The position numbers and the translations under genes were made by a program. From Evansella tamaricis (GTDB lineage Bacteria; Bacillota; Bacilli; Bacillales; Salisediminibacteriaceae): a DNA stretch of 44,831 nucleotides. The notes under the pieces are model-generated. The model saw nothing but the letters and a program-made list of their open reading frames with translations. It had not been told where the DNA came from and searched no databases. Where the stretch lies: contig NZ_JAHQCS010000122.1 in assembly GCF_019042215.1 (NCBI RefSeq), positions 1 through 44,831 on the forward strand, given 5' to 3'. Below, piece after piece: positions 1 to 8,726 of this stretch. Each line of letters starts with the position of its first letter. The stretch's first letter is position 1.

Positions 1-610
1 AGTAATCTTATTACTTTTAAGTATTCTCACTTTGAGTGGTGTTCTTATTACTTTTCAGCGCTCTCATTTTAAGTGGAATCTTATATCTTTTAAGCACTCT
101 CATTTTAAGTGGAATCTTATATCTTTTAAGCACTCTCATTTTGAGTAGTGATCTTATTACTTTTCAGCGCTCTCATTTTGCGTGGAATCTTATATCTTTT
201 AAGCACTCTCATTTTGAGTAGTGATCTTATTACTTTTCAGCGCTCTAATTTTGCGTGGAATCTTATATCTTTTAAGCACTCTCCTTTTGAGTAGTGATCT
301 TATTAGTTTTAAAGTATTCTCACTTTGAGTGGTGTTCTTATTACTTTTCAGCGCTCTCATTTTGCGTGGAATCTTATATCTTTTAAGCACTCTCATTTTG
401 AGTAGTGATCTGATTACTTTTAAGTATTCTCACTTTGACTGGTGATCTTATGGTGATCTTATTACTTTTAAGCACTCTCATTTTGAGTAGTGATCTTATT
501 ACTTTTCAGCGCTCTCATTTTGAGTGGAATCTTATATCTTTTAAGCACTCTAATTTTGAATGTGGATCTTATTACTCTAAAGTTCACTCATTTGATTGGT
601 GTTTTTATTA
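1..610. repeat. 36/37-bp tandem repeat array
   Basis: About 16 head-to-tail units fill this stretch, and the array is cut by the left window edge. Each unit starts with CTCATTTTGAGT or a close variant. Units starting near 63, 99, 172, 245, 356 and 514 are a 36-bp type ending TCTTTTAAGCACT. Units near 26, 135, 208, 319 and 477 are a 37-bp type ending ACTTTTCAGCGCT. A third type ends TTTTAAGTATT. The two main types often alternate, giving a ~73-bp higher-order period. The unit at 429 carries an extra internal copy of GGTGATCTTAT, and units decay after 550. There are no unique spacers, so it is not a CRISPR array. Open frames across it arise because 36 is divisible by three and have no ribosome binding site. 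Confidence 0.93.
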
Positions 611-673
611 TTTTTTCAAATCTAGTTGAACAACTGATTGTATTTTTATAATATTTAAAATTTTCTTTCATAA

Positions 674-696
674 TAAAAAGGAGTCTCACCTCCTTT
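674..696 (-). terminator. Small hairpin with T-run on the minus strand
   Basis: AAAGGAG and CTCCTTT form a 7-bp stem with a 6-nt loop. Read on the minus strand it is followed by TTTTTATT. It lies between the tandem array and the first small gene. No minus-strand gene directly feeds it, so its role is uncertain. Confidence 0.35.
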
Positions 697-789
697 GTCG
701 AATCGGTAATAATCATAACAACATTTTCATCATATAAATAATGCTAACTAGGAGAAAACTCATAACTAATGAGAGAGGGGGGACTTGTT

Positions 790-963
790 TTGAAACCTTG
801 GTTAACACCTATATGTTTTATGTTAATTCCAGTTTATTATGTTCTTATTGGATTGGTGGGTCTTTCCTTATATGGCCTCGTATTTTGGACTGGTGCTTTA
901 GTACTCACAATTCTTGGGGCATACTTTACCAAGTATTTACCACAAGTTGAAGATGCCGTTTAA
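790..963 (+). CDS. Small two-helix membrane protein, unknown function
   Basis: A 57-aa protein with two hydrophobic segments (about residues 6-27 and 31-50) and a short acidic tail ending VEDAV. I chose the TTG at 790 because the G-rich Shine-Dalgarno at 774-783 lies 6-8 bases upstream. An in-frame ATG at 769 would place that motif inside the gene and has only a distant GGAG. I do not recognise the family. The gene stands alone between the tandem array and a bidirectional terminator. The coding call rests on the ribosome binding site and the membrane-like composition. Confidence 0.6.
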   Translation: MKPWLTPICFMLIPVYYVLIGLVGLSLYGLVFWTGALVLTILGAYFTKYLPQVEDAV

Positions 964-1041
964 CTAATATCTATCATCCATTCGGATTTTTTTTAGCGCT
1001 TAAATTTAACACTGAGCTTGATCATATCGAGATTTGATATG

Positions 1042-1099
1042 AAACAAAAGGAGAAAGGACCAAGTCGGCTTCCCGATAAGTCCTTTCTCTTTTTTGTTT
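1042..1099. terminator. Bidirectional intrinsic terminator
   Basis: A long stem pairs the arm at 1042-1060 (AAACAAAAGGAGAAAGGAC) with 1080-1099. It has an A-tract on the left and a T-tract on the right, so it can end both the rightward small gene before it and the leftward YjcZ-like gene after it. Confidence 0.8.
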
Positions 1100-1109
1100 C
1101 CTTATAGAC

Positions 1110-1214
1110 TTATACGTATGCAGCACCGATGATGATCAGTAAGATAAACATCACCACGATGAATGCAAAACCAGAGAATAGTCCAGTAGTTGGCCCTGCT
1201 GTTTTATGAGACAT
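1110..1214 (-). CDS. YjcZ-family sporulation peptide
   Basis: A 34-aa peptide starting MSHKTAGPTTGLFSGF and ending in a hydrophobic helix (IVVMFILLIIIGAAYV). This matches the short YjcZ/YczI-type peptides of Bacilli, which have a Gly-rich head, an FALIVVLFILLIIVGA-like helix and end at or near AAYV. Many are made during sporulation or found in spores. The ATG is preceded by GGAGG at a normal distance. It is a single-gene unit ending at the bidirectional terminator to its left. Its molecular role is unknown, and the family call is by eye. Confidence 0.82.
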   Translation of the reverse strand: MSHKTAGPTTGLFSGFAFIVVMFILLIIIGAAYV

Positions 1215-1358
1215 GTGCTAACGCCTCCTTATCATAGGTTCCTTCCCAGTTTATGCATCAAATAATTTAATGAGTGGGCGAATAACGAATTATAAAGAAA
1301 AAGGTCTGGTACTCCTCTAAGGTTAGCAAAGATTTATGGCGCATGGCATAGCGTTTGT

Positions 1359-1411
1359 GAGGCCCCGAACTGCCTCTGGGAAGGGTAAAAAAATTTCCGC
1401 TCAAAATCAAC
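1359..1411 (+). repeat. Decayed half-copy of the long inverted repeat D
   Basis: GAGGCCCCGAACTGCC, then GGGAAGGG and ATTTCCGCTCAAAATCAAC, align in order with the right half of the element at 24425-24626 (GAGGCTCCCGAACCGCCC, GGAAAGGG, AATTTCGCAAAAATCAAC). The left half is missing, so this looks like a relic. Confidence 0.6.
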
Positions 1412-1613
1412 CTGGAACAATAATAAAACCAAAAGTATTAAGAATTAATTCCGCTTAATGAAAAAAGATGTGCGAAAACTAATAAATTTGTATATAATGA
1501 AGAATTGGAGCTATAAAATGTCTATCAGGATAATTTTTTTGCAATTTCACTAATCTTAGGGGATTACACTTCCCCTTATAAATAGATAATGTATAAAAGA
1601 AAGGGTTATGTTT
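1412..1613 (+). promoter_or_regulatory. prfC upstream region with a probable -10
   Basis: This stretch contains TATAAT at about 1493-1498 within TTTGTATATAATGAAG, a plausible -10 box about 110 bases before prfC. No convincing -35 is visible. A short hairpin-like AGGGGA...TCCCCT (about 1557-1577) lies in the leader. No open frame has a ribosome binding site. Confidence 0.35.
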
Positions 1614-3158
1614 ATGTCTAATAGCACACCTAGACGGACGTTTGCGATAATTTCCCACCCCGACGCAGGTAAAACCACTTTGACTGAAAAACTCCTTCTC
1701 CTTGGGGGAGGAATCCGGAGCGCTGGGACTGTAAAAGGGAAAAAATCAGGGAAATTTGCAACTTCAGACTGGATGGAAATCGAGAAACAACGGGGTATTT
1801 CCGTAACATCCAGTGTCATGCAGTTAATATACAATGACATTCAAATTAATATTTTGGATACTCCAGGACACCAAGACTTCAGTGAAGACACATACAGAAC
1901 TTTAACTGCTGTTGATACGGCAGTAATGGTAATTGACAGTGTCAAAGGAATAGAAGCACAAACATTAAAATTATTTAAAGTTTGTCGTATGAGGGGAATT
2001 CCAATTCTTACTTTTATCAATAAACTTGACCGAGAAGGGAAAGAACCATTGGACCTTCTTTCGGAAATTGAGGAAGTATTGGAAATGGAAACATACCCAA
2101 TGAACTGGCCGATTGGAATGGGAAAAACATTGAGAGGGATTTATAGTATTCCTGATGAAAGAATTGAGGTCTATAATGAATCTCACGAAAGGGAAATTGT
2201 GCCATACAGTGAGCAAACGGTTCTTCAAAACTATGAAGTGGAAAAACTTGAAGAAGATATCATGCTTCTGGAAGAAGCGGGAAATGAGTTCACGATGGAA
2301 AAGGTACAAAATGGTCAATTGACACCTGTATTTTTCGGAAGTGCATTATCCAGTTTTGGTGTTCAGTCTTTCCTAGACCAGTTCGTAAAACTTGCTGCAG
2401 AACCGCAACCTAGAAAAGCGTCTGGTGATTTAATTCAACCGGATAACAGTACTTTCTCTGGATTTGTCTTTAAAATACAGGCGAATATGAATCCGAATCA
2501 TCGAGATCGTATTGCATTCCTCCGCGTATGTTCCGGAAGGTTTGACCGTGGAATGGAAGTCATGTTATCCCGCACAGGGAAAAAAATGAAGTTGAATCAA
2601 TCCCACTCCTTTTTTGCCTCTGATCGAGAAACAGTGGATAGTGCAATGCCAGGAGATATCATTGGCCTTTACGACTCTGGTAACTTCCAAGTTGGTGATA
2701 CAATTGTCACAGGGAATGAACGTTTCGTGTATGAGGAAATGCCTCAATTCCCTCCTGAGAAATTTGCAAAGATTACAGCTAAAAATGCATTAAAGCATAA
2801 ACAGTATCATAAAGGAATGGAGCAACTCGTTCAAGAAGGAACGATCCAGCTTTATAAGACGCCATACTTTGAGGATTATATCATTGGTGCTGTAGGGGAA
2901 CTTCAATTTCAGGTGTTTGAATACCGGATGAAAAATGAGTATAATGTTGATATTGAGTTTCAGCATCTCACTCATGAGTTAGCCCGTTGGGTAACCGAAG
3001 GAGATGTAACAGATAAGATGACTGACAGTAGAAAAATGCTTGTAAATGATCAACAAGGACGCCCTGTTATATTATTTGAAAATGAATTTGCACTCCGTTA
3101 TTTCCAAGATAAATTTCCTGATCTTAAATTGTCTACAGGTTGGGAGCTTCTCGAATAA
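1614..3158 (+). CDS. prfC: Peptide chain release factor 3 (RF3)
   Basis: RF3 is a cytoplasmic translational GTPase that recycles the class I release factors from the ribosome after termination. The 514-aa product is close to the usual ~525. The G domain is complete: P-loop HPDAGKTT (about 15-22), switch I GISVTSS (61-67), DTPGHQDF (82-89) and NKLD (136-139), followed by the RF3-type domain II and III, ending [22 protein letters not shown]. The RF3-specific sequence around residues 31-52 ([16 protein letters not shown]) separates it from EF-G and TypA. Two ATGs lie close together. The second (1614) is 8 bases from the GAAAGGG motif, whereas the first (1608) is only 2. The gene is monocistronic with a terminator behind it. 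B. subtilis, as far as I recall, lacks prfC, so the gene is patchily present in Bacillaceae. Confidence 0.96.
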   Translation: MSNSTPRRTFAIISHPDAGKTTLTEKLLLLGGGIRSAGTVKGKKSGKFATSDWMEIEKQRGISVTSSVMQLIYNDIQINILDTPGHQDFSEDTYRTLTAVDTAVMVIDSVKGIEAQTLKLFKVCRMRGIPILTFINKLDREGKEPLDLLSEIEEVLEMETYPMNWPIGMGKTLRGIYSIPDERIEVYNESHEREIVPYSEQTVLQNYEVEKLEEDIMLLEEAGNEFTMEKVQNGQLTPVFFGSALSSFGVQSFLDQFVKLAAEPQPRKASGDLIQPDNSTFSGFVFKIQANMNPNHRDRIAFLRVCSGRFDRGMEVMLSRTGKKMKLNQSHSFFASDRETVDSAMPGDIIGLYDSGNFQVGDTIVTGNERFVYEEMPQFPPEKFAKITAKNALKHKQYHKGMEQLVQEGTIQLYKTPYFEDYIIGAVGELQFQVFEYRMKNEYNVDIEFQHLTHELARWVTEGDVTDKMTDSRKMLVNDQQGRPVILFENEFALRYFQDKFPDLKLSTGWELLE

Positions 3159-3163
3159 TCTAT

Positions 3164-3198
3164 TAAGAAAAGCGAGCGTTGGGCAGTACCTATTCCTA
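3164..3198 (+). repeat. Relic of repeat A
   Basis: TAAGAAAAGCG is joined directly to AGCGTTGGGCAGT and a TATTCCT tail. These match the first ~45 bases of repeat A (TAAGAAAAGCGC ... GAGCGTAGGGCAGTGGAGGAATG) with an internal deletion and later changes. It sits right behind the prfC stop. Confidence 0.55.
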
Positions 3199-3203
3199 AA
3201 TAT

Positions 3204-3235
3204 AAAAAAGCGACCTTACCTTGGTCGCTTTTTTT
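3204..3235 (+). terminator. prfC intrinsic terminator
   Basis: AAAAAGCGACC and GGTCGCTTTTTT form an 11-bp stem around a 7-nt loop, followed by T residues. The stem also has an A-tract on its left, so it may act on both strands. Confidence 0.88.
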
Positions 3236-3276
3236 CATCTTAAATCATCCGTTTTCCTCTCAAGAAGTTAACCATC

Positions 3277-3417
3277 TCAAATAATTCGCTCTTTTTTATA
3301 TGTCAGTTTGCCTGATCCGTTACATAAGCGGCATGAAGATTTTTTTGTCAAAATCCAAATTTTTCTCTCAACTGCACCTGCACCTTTACATTCCCTGCAA
3401 ATATATACAATGGACAT
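3277..3417 (-). CDS. Small protein with two CxxCxGxG motifs
   Basis: A 46-aa basic protein, MSIVYICRECKGAG...SSCRLCNGSG...KKERII. It has two copies of CxxCxGxG, the zinc-binding repeat of the DnaJ cysteine-rich domain, spaced by 18 residues. This suggests a single four-cysteine zinc site. A Shine-Dalgarno-like GGTGAGAG lies 5-6 bases before the ATG. It resembles the YuiA-type tiny zinc proteins of Bacillus only in pattern, and I cannot assign it to a family. It is transcribed leftward behind khtU but separated from it by the palindrome at 3611-3659, so it is probably an independent gene. A function in RNA or protein binding would be a guess. Confidence 0.68.
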   Translation of the reverse strand: MSIVYICRECKGAGAVERKIWILTKKSSCRLCNGSGKLTYKKERII

Positions 3418-3610
3418 TGAACTCTCACCCGCTTTCTTTTATAATTATTATCTTTATTATAACTGAATATTTTTAGTTTGTAATTTGTCCAACTAAAATA
3501 ATCTGAATTTTTTTATAATTATTCAGTGAACATGAGAACATTGGTGTTTTGTACTTTCTTCCATCGACCTGCCGTTCCACCTCTCCACCTTCAAGCTCCG
3601 TTACCAACCC

Positions 3611-3659
3611 AAATTCACAAAACTGTGCGGGACCAGGTCCCGCACAGTTTTGTGAATTT
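3611..3659. repeat. Perfect GTGCGGGACC palindrome, copy 1
   Basis: Two 24-bp arms pair perfectly around a single central base (3635). The core is CTGTGCGGGACC / GGTCCCGCACAG and the outer part AAATTCACAAAA / TTTTGTGAATTT. It begins 11 bases behind the khtU stop codon. Near-identical copies lie at 32573-32607 and 35432-35474, each directly behind a leftward gene. It could act as a transcript 3'-end hairpin. Confidence 0.9.
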
Positions 3660-3670
3660 ATATTGTTGTT

Positions 3671-4840
3671 TTATCCCGGTAATTTTACTTTTTTAGGCTT
3701 TTTATTTGGATAGAAGTAATTTGCTATCTTAGGGGCTAACTGGAACAAAAGAATTCCAACCATCGCCGTCCCTAATATAAAAACGCTACTAAATACCATT
3801 ACTTCGGTAGTTGCAAGTGCTGCGATAATAATGGAAAATTCTCCCCTCTGTACTAACGAAAACCCTGCTCGTACAGATACTTTTTTGCTTAACCCATATA
3901 GTCTTCCACCTACAATTCCAACAATGATCTTTGCAACAATCGCCCAAATACTTAAGGTAATTAATAAACCGATCATCGGAATCCCTGAACCGAATTCGAT
4001 TGTAGTGCCGAACCACAGAAAAAATAATGGAAGTGTCAGGTCTCGAATAGGAACAATCAGGTGTTCCAATTGCTCTGTCTTCTTTACTTCAGCAATCATA
4101 ATACCTGCAAGAAAAGCACCTAAAACTTCAGAGAGGTCTAAATAGAGTGCGATTCCCCCGTATGCTAACGCAATACCAATCACAAACATGATAAAAATAT
4201 CAGAACTTAAATACCGTTCAAAGAATCGCGACAATTTACTAAACAGGAGTTGTCCTAAAAGAATTGCCCCTGCTGTCAAAAGTACCACTTTAAGTAACAA
4301 AATGGTAAAGGAACCTGCTGTAACACCTGTTCCCGCCGTCAAACCTACCAAAATGGCAACCAGTACTGGGGCAACTAAATCTTCAAATATGAGAAGCCCT
4401 AATATAAACTCCGACTCGGGATTGGCTGTTCGTTTGGAAGTTTCCAACAGTTTTGCTGTAATTGAAGAACTTGTGGCATAAACCACTCCACCAATTAATA
4501 ACGATTCAATAATCCCTAATCCAAAAAAATAAACGATAATCATTGAAACACCTATGTTTAATAACACGTCTAAAGTGCCTGCAGGTGTAACCTTTTTAGC
4601 TACTTTCATCAATTGTTTTATCGGAAACTCCATCCCTAGCATAAAGAAAAGAAGCACAATCCCAATTTCTCCAATTAAATGAAGTAAATGGGAATCACCC
4701 AGGAAGGAAGCTAACACTAATCCAAGCAATATGTAAATAATTACTTCAGGTATTTTAAACTTCACACTGAGAAGCCCAAAGCAGAAAAGTAAGATGAAAA
4801 TGATTCCCGCACTCAGCATGATTGGTAATTGTATATCCAC
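3671..4840 (-). CDS. khtU: K+/H+ antiporter membrane subunit (CPA2 family, KhtU-like)
   Basis: A 389-aa polytopic membrane protein of the monovalent cation:proton antiporter-2 family, with hydrophobic segments through nearly the whole length and a short basic tail (PNKKPKKVKLPG). Visible family features include LLFFMLGMEF in the early helices, the FEDLVAPV segment with its acidic residue near the middle, and the conserved FLAGIMIAEV. Together with KhtT it would export K+ (or NH4+) in exchange for protons at the cell membrane, which in B. subtilis protects against alkaline and methylglyoxal stress. The GTG start directly follows the khtT stop codon with no gap, so the two are translationally coupled. 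No khtS homologue is adjacent. The substrate is inferred from the pairing with khtT. Confidence 0.85.
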   Translation of the reverse strand: MDIQLPIMLSAGIIFILLFCFGLLSVKFKIPEVIIYILLGLVLASFLGDSHLLHLIGEIGIVLLFFMLGMEFPIKQLMKVAKKVTPAGTLDVLLNIGVSMIIVYFFGLGIIESLLIGGVVYATSSSITAKLLETSKRTANPESEFILGLLIFEDLVAPVLVAILVGLTAGTGVTAGSFTILLLKVVLLTAGAILLGQLLFSKLSRFFERYLSSDIFIMFVIGIALAYGGIALYLDLSEVLGAFLAGIMIAEVKKTEQLEHLIVPIRDLTLPLFFLWFGTTIEFGSGIPMIGLLITLSIWAIVAKIIVGIVGGRLYGLSKKVSVRAGFSLVQRGEFSIIIAALATTEVMVFSSVFILGTAMVGILLFQLAPKIANYFYPNKKPKKVKLPG

Positions 4841-5335
4841 TTACCCAATCGCCTTCCCTTCACACAACTTTTCAAAATTCGCTATAGCTTCCTGTTTTCC
4901 GATAGCCATAAGCGTATCCCCTTCTTGAAGGACTTCTGTAACTTCTGGACTTGCTATGACATCTTCATCCCTGAAAATTCCTACAATTGAAACTCCTGTG
5001 CGCTTTCTAATTTCAGAATTTTCAATTGTTTTTCCAACAAAGACTGAAGATTCGTCTAATTTAACCCATTCGGTTACAATTTGACTCTTTAGGAGCTTCA
5101 TTTTATCACTATCAACAGGTTGATATACTGCTCCTAGTAATTGTGCTCCTAATTCCCTCGTTTCATTAGCTGTTAAGTTGATGGAAAAATCAGCTTCATC
5201 ATTGTCAACATCACTAAAGAAGTACATTTCCCTTTTGCCAGTATGGTGAATGATTAAGACAATCATGCTTTCTTCAGCTGTTATAAACGATATTTTCTTT
5301 CCTATTCCCGGTAAATCTGCCATTCTTACTTGCAT
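4841..5335 (-). CDS. khtT: KhtT-like antiporter regulatory subunit (RCK_C domain)
   Basis: A 164-aa soluble protein with a KhtT-type N-terminal domain beginning MQVRMADLPGIGKK. The C-terminal TrkA_C/RCK_C domain is at about 85-160, with the typical VxxVGIFR...P...xxLQEGDTLMAIG pattern. In B. subtilis KhtT sits on the cytoplasmic face of KhtU and gates it in response to nucleotide and pH. I chose the ATG at 5335 because AAAGGAAG lies 7-8 bases upstream and the length then matches the ~165 aa of the family. The upstream in-frame extension to 5398 lacks a ribosome binding site. It is the first gene of the khtT-khtU pair. Confidence 0.87.
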   Translation of the reverse strand: MQVRMADLPGIGKKISFITAEESMIVLIIHHTGKREMYFFSDVDNDEADFSINLTANETRELGAQLLGAVYQPVDSDKMKLLKSQIVTEWVKLDESSVFVGKTIENSEIRKRTGVSIVGIFRDEDVIASPEVTEVLQEGDTLMAIGKQEAIANFEKLCEGKAIG

Positions 5336-5493
5336 GATTATTCTTCCTTTCTTTAACTCAAATGGTCTACCACTTCTTAGTATATCTGAATAATACAACC
5401 TTGAAAAACATTAACCAATAGAAAAGAATTTATTCTCACATTATTCAACGGAATTCAACCATGTTATACTCAATATTGGAAAGGGAGTGCAAC

Positions 5494-6372
5494 ATGCGAT
5501 TTCATCCTTATATACTTCTTTCGTTTGCTATGTTATTTTTTTCTGGTAACTTCATTGTGGGAAAAGCTTTTGAAGGAATCATTCCCCCATTCACACTAGC
5601 TTTATTCCGATTTAGTTCTGCTATTCTCTTATTGCTGCCTTTTTGCTATAAAACGTTAAAATTGAACATTCCGTTATGGAAGCAAGAATGGCGGCCTTTA
5701 GTGGGATTATCTGTATTTGGCATTGTTCTTTTTAATAGCTGTCTGTATCTGTCTGTCAACTATACTAGCTCCATTAATGCAGCTATAGTAGATGCTTTAA
5801 CACCTACAGTTGCTATTATACTGGGATTTTTCTTATTGAAAGAAAAGATGACAAAACTTCAATTATGTGGAGTATCTCTATCGTTTGCAGGGATTCTCTG
5901 GATCATTACCAAAGGTTCATTGGATGTCCTTATCACTCTCTCTTTTAATGCCGGTGACCTCATCATGCTATTAGGAATTATTTTTTGGGCTATTTATTCT
6001 ATTATTATTAAAGTGCACAGTCATAAGTTTCCTAGTATTGCTGGCCTTGTGGTTACTATGATAATTGGTTGTGTTATTCTTTTGCCAATGGCATTAATGG
6101 AGTGGTTTATCTATGGTTTTCCTTATCTATGGGAATGGAAAACTATATTGGGGATTTTATACATAGGGATTTTCCCATCTGCATTAGCTTTAGCTGCCTG
6201 GTATAAAGGGGTGGGTCAGATTGGACCTGCAAAGGCATCTGTTTTCTTTAATTTGGTACCTGTTTTTACAACCATATTGGCCATTCTTTTTCTTGGGGAA
6301 ATGGTAAGTTACCATCAACTTATTGGAGGATTCATAGTATTGCTCGGAGTCTATTTATCTACCAAAAAATAA
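5494..6372 (+). CDS. EamA/DMT-family exporter
   Basis: A 292-aa drug/metabolite transporter superfamily protein with about ten transmembrane helices in two EamA repeats. Each repeat ends with the typical G-[LVI]-LGE/LLKEK type stretch (FFLLKEKMTKLQLCG near 120, LFLGEMVSYHQLIGG near 270). Such proteins export small metabolites or amino acids from the cytoplasm, and the substrate cannot be read from sequence. The start at 5494 follows AAAGGGAG by 7 bases. An in-frame ATG at 5461 lacks a site. It is divergent from khtT and convergent with the Spo0E-like gene. It is unrelated in close sequence to the other EamA gene at 23305-24150. Confidence 0.88.
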   Translation: MRFHPYILLSFAMLFFSGNFIVGKAFEGIIPPFTLALFRFSSAILLLLPFCYKTLKLNIPLWKQEWRPLVGLSVFGIVLFNSCLYLSVNYTSSINAAIVDALTPTVAIILGFFLLKEKMTKLQLCGVSLSFAGILWIITKGSLDVLITLSFNAGDLIMLLGIIFWAIYSIIIKVHSHKFPSIAGLVVTMIIGCVILLPMALMEWFIYGFPYLWEWKTILGILYIGIFPSALALAAWYKGVGQIGPAKASVFFNLVPVFTTILAILFLGEMVSYHQLIGGFIVLLGVYLSTKK

Positions 6373-6420
6373 CCGGAGATCGTTAATCTAGAATAGAATT
6401 ATTACTCTTAACCCCATTTA

Positions 6421-6454
6421 AAAAAACACCCTTATCTAATATTAGATAAGGGTG
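6421..6454 (-). terminator. Intrinsic terminator of the Spo0E-like gene
   Basis: CACCCTTATCTAAT and ATTAGATAAGGGTG form a perfect 14-bp palindrome. On the minus strand it is followed by a run of Ts (the A-tract at 6417-6426). It can probably also limit readthrough from the rightward EamA gene. Confidence 0.85.
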
Positions 6455-6461
6455 AGGTTAT

Positions 6462-6671
6462 TTAAGTCATATAATGGACTTCTTTATACACTTCGTTGTT
6501 ATTTTTTTTTACAGTTAACCGGCGATACAAATTCATCAAGTGATCCAACTCCTGACTATAACGAACAGTCTCTTTAGAAGTTAACCCATATTCGTTAGCA
6601 GAATGAATCATTTGAATCCTTTTTGCTTCCATTTGTCTTATTAAATAATACTGAATCCCCATTTCCTTCAC
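6462..6671 (-). CDS. Spo0E-like aspartyl-phosphate phosphatase
   Basis: A 69-aa protein with the Spo0E family signature: a first helix with IRQMEAKRIQMIHSANEYGLTS, then TVRYSQELDHLMNLYRR. SQELD is the invariant motif. Family members (Spo0E, YisI, YnzD in B. subtilis) dephosphorylate Spo0A~P and so delay sporulation. The start is a GTG at 6671, 6 bases behind a run of five Gs. An ATG three codons later has no well-spaced site. It is a single-gene unit with its own terminator. Which Spo0E paralogue it matches cannot be decided here. Confidence 0.9.
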   Translation of the reverse strand: MKEMGIQYYLIRQMEAKRIQMIHSANEYGLTSKETVRYSQELDHLMNLYRRLTVKKNNNEVYKEVHYMT

Positions 6672-6914
6672 TCGTTTCCCCCGTAATTACAGATCCTATA
6701 ATGGATTAAAATATGATTTACAATAACAAAAATAGTTTAATTACCCTTTACCTTTTATACTTAAACATATTTTAATATAAAACGTTCAAAAAGGGAAAGA
6801 ATTCTTTTAGTTTAATTACGACAAAATTCGTTTCTTTTGAGATTTTTTCAAACATCTAATTGGGAATCCCTCATTAATAACAGTTAGATTGGTTTCCTTT
6901 TATTTAATACTTTT

Positions 6915-8603
6915 TTAGTTTTGGAATAACTGTTTATCATATGATTTTTCCCTTAAATTTGGTAATTCTTCTGTGTTTTCTGAATAAAATATTTCATTTT
7001 CCAACTGTCGTTGATAGTCTTCTTTCATCTCCAATGTCCATTGTAAACGATTGGACATGAGTTCAATTACAGCATCTTGATTTTCTTTAACCATGCAAAT
7101 ATTGAAGAATAATGACCCTGTACGTCGATTAAAAAAATCAATAGGAGTATTTACCATTTCTTCTTCAATTCCATAAACGAGAGATGCATAAAGTCCAACT
7201 GGTAAGTGAAACTGTTTTGCCTCTTCACTAGAGTATTTAATGATATCATATACCTTTGAAATATTAGACCCGTAAAGTCTTGTTAGTCTCCTAGCTTCTT
7301 TCTCTTCTAGACCTAATTCTACTCCCTTGTTGATACATTCTTGAATAAAAGATTCTAAGTTCGAAGACCCTCCTACCTCTCCACCGGATAATAAAAGTTT
7401 TTCTGTTTTACATTTTTTTTCATTGTGTAACTCCTTACATAGGATATTTACTATTTTTTCAGCCATCTTTCGGTATCCCGTTAATTTCCCACCTGCTATG
7501 GAAATTAGCCCTGAACGGGAAACAAACACTTCATCTTTTCGAGAAATTTCAGATGCCCGTTTTCCCTCCTCATGAATGAGAGGACGGAGCCCTGCCCAAC
7601 TAGATTCCACATCTAGCTCTGTCAAATTCACTTCAGGGAACATAAAATTAGCAGCGTCCAGCAGATAATCCAAGTCCTTTTTATTCATCCTTGGACTTAC
7701 ATAATCGTCCTCATAATAAGTATCCGTGGTTCCAATATAGGCCTTCCCGTCTCGGGGAATTGCAAATATCATACGTCCGTCCCCTTCCGTATCAAAATAC
7801 ACAGCTTGCTTTAGGGGAAAGCGGCTCTGATCCACTACTATGTGAACCCCCTTCGTTAAATAGAGGGATTTTCCTTCTTTTGACCGGTCCTCTTCTCGGA
7901 GTGTGTCTACCCACGGTCCTGTTGCATTGACAATTTTTTTGGCATAGATAACATATATTTCCCCGCTGATCACGTCCCTTACGGAAACACCGGTCACCTT
8001 TCCATTTTCATATATAAATTTTTCCACCTTCGCATAGTTCACTGCATTTACCCCTCGAGATACTGATTCCTTTAAAATTTCAAGGGTTAACCTTGCATCA
8101 TCTGTCTTATACTCCACATAGATTCCACCACCTATTAGACCATCTTTCCTTAATAATGGTTCACGCTCCAATGTCTCTTCCCTTGTTAACATACGCCGTC
8201 TTTCTGTTCGCCGAACACCTGCAAGGAAATCATAAACCTTCAAACCGATGGATGTGGAGAATTTACCGAATGTACCACCTTTCATTAATGGTAGCAGCAT
8301 CCATTCTGGAGAAGTAACATGTGGTGCATTTTCATAGACGATAGCCCTTTCCTTCCCCACTTCCGCAACTAATTTCACTTCTAATTGCTTTAAATACCGA
8401 AGTCCTCCATGGACTAATTTGGTCGATCTACTTGATGTTCCTGCCGCAAAATCCTGCATTTCAACGAGACCAGTTGAAAACCCCCTTGTCACACTGTCTA
8501 ATGCGATACCGGCACCTGTAATTCCCCCTCCAATGATCAGAACATCTAATTCTTGAGCGCTTAATTTCCCAAGATATTCTTTACGTTTCCTTGCTGAAAA
8601 CAT
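6915..8603 (-). CDS. glpD: Aerobic glycerol-3-phosphate dehydrogenase
   Basis: GlpD is a membrane-associated flavoprotein that oxidises glycerol 3-phosphate to dihydroxyacetone phosphate and passes electrons to quinone. The 562-aa product is the expected length. It shows the FAD dinucleotide fold VLIIGGGITGAGIALD (about 22-37), the GlpD signature TSSRSTKLVHGGLRYL, WAGLRPL and the SIAGGKLTGYRKMA motif, then the C-terminal DAO_C domain. The ATG at 8603 is 5-6 bases from GGAAGGTGG. An in-frame extension upstream lacks a site. The gene is monocistronic here, with a long untranslated leader that contains an attenuator-like hairpin. glpP, glpF and glpK are not adjacent. Confidence 0.96.
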   Translation of the reverse strand: MFSARKRKEYLGKLSAQELDVLIIGGGITGAGIALDSVTRGFSTGLVEMQDFAAGTSSRSTKLVHGGLRYLKQLEVKLVAEVGKERAIVYENAPHVTSPEWMLLPLMKGGTFGKFSTSIGLKVYDFLAGVRRTERRRMLTREETLEREPLLRKDGLIGGGIYVEYKTDDARLTLEILKESVSRGVNAVNYAKVEKFIYENGKVTGVSVRDVISGEIYVIYAKKIVNATGPWVDTLREEDRSKEGKSLYLTKGVHIVVDQSRFPLKQAVYFDTEGDGRMIFAIPRDGKAYIGTTDTYYEDDYVSPRMNKKDLDYLLDAANFMFPEVNLTELDVESSWAGLRPLIHEEGKRASEISRKDEVFVSRSGLISIAGGKLTGYRKMAEKIVNILCKELHNEKKCKTEKLLLSGGEVGGSSNLESFIQECINKGVELGLEEKEARRLTRLYGSNISKVYDIIKYSSEEAKQFHLPVGLYASLVYGIEEEMVNTPIDFFNRRTGSLFFNICMVKENQDAVIELMSNRLQWTLEMKEDYQRQLENEIFYSENTEELPNLREKSYDKQLFQN

Positions 8604-8726
8604 TTTTTCCACCTTCCTCACCCTTTCCAATGGAAGAACAGTCAGAGTTCAAACAGGACACATTCTCCAATTTCCTTCTACAAGCACCTTCGAATTGGAG
8701 TGAGTCATCCTTTTCAATATGATTAT

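Noticed and set aside
1-610. CRISPR array
   Set aside because: The units are contiguous and similar throughout, with no unique spacers and no cas genes nearby.
36-629. Repetitive open frames across the tandem array on both strands
   Set aside because: They result from a 36-bp unit being divisible by three. They lack start signals, and the 37-bp units shift the frame.
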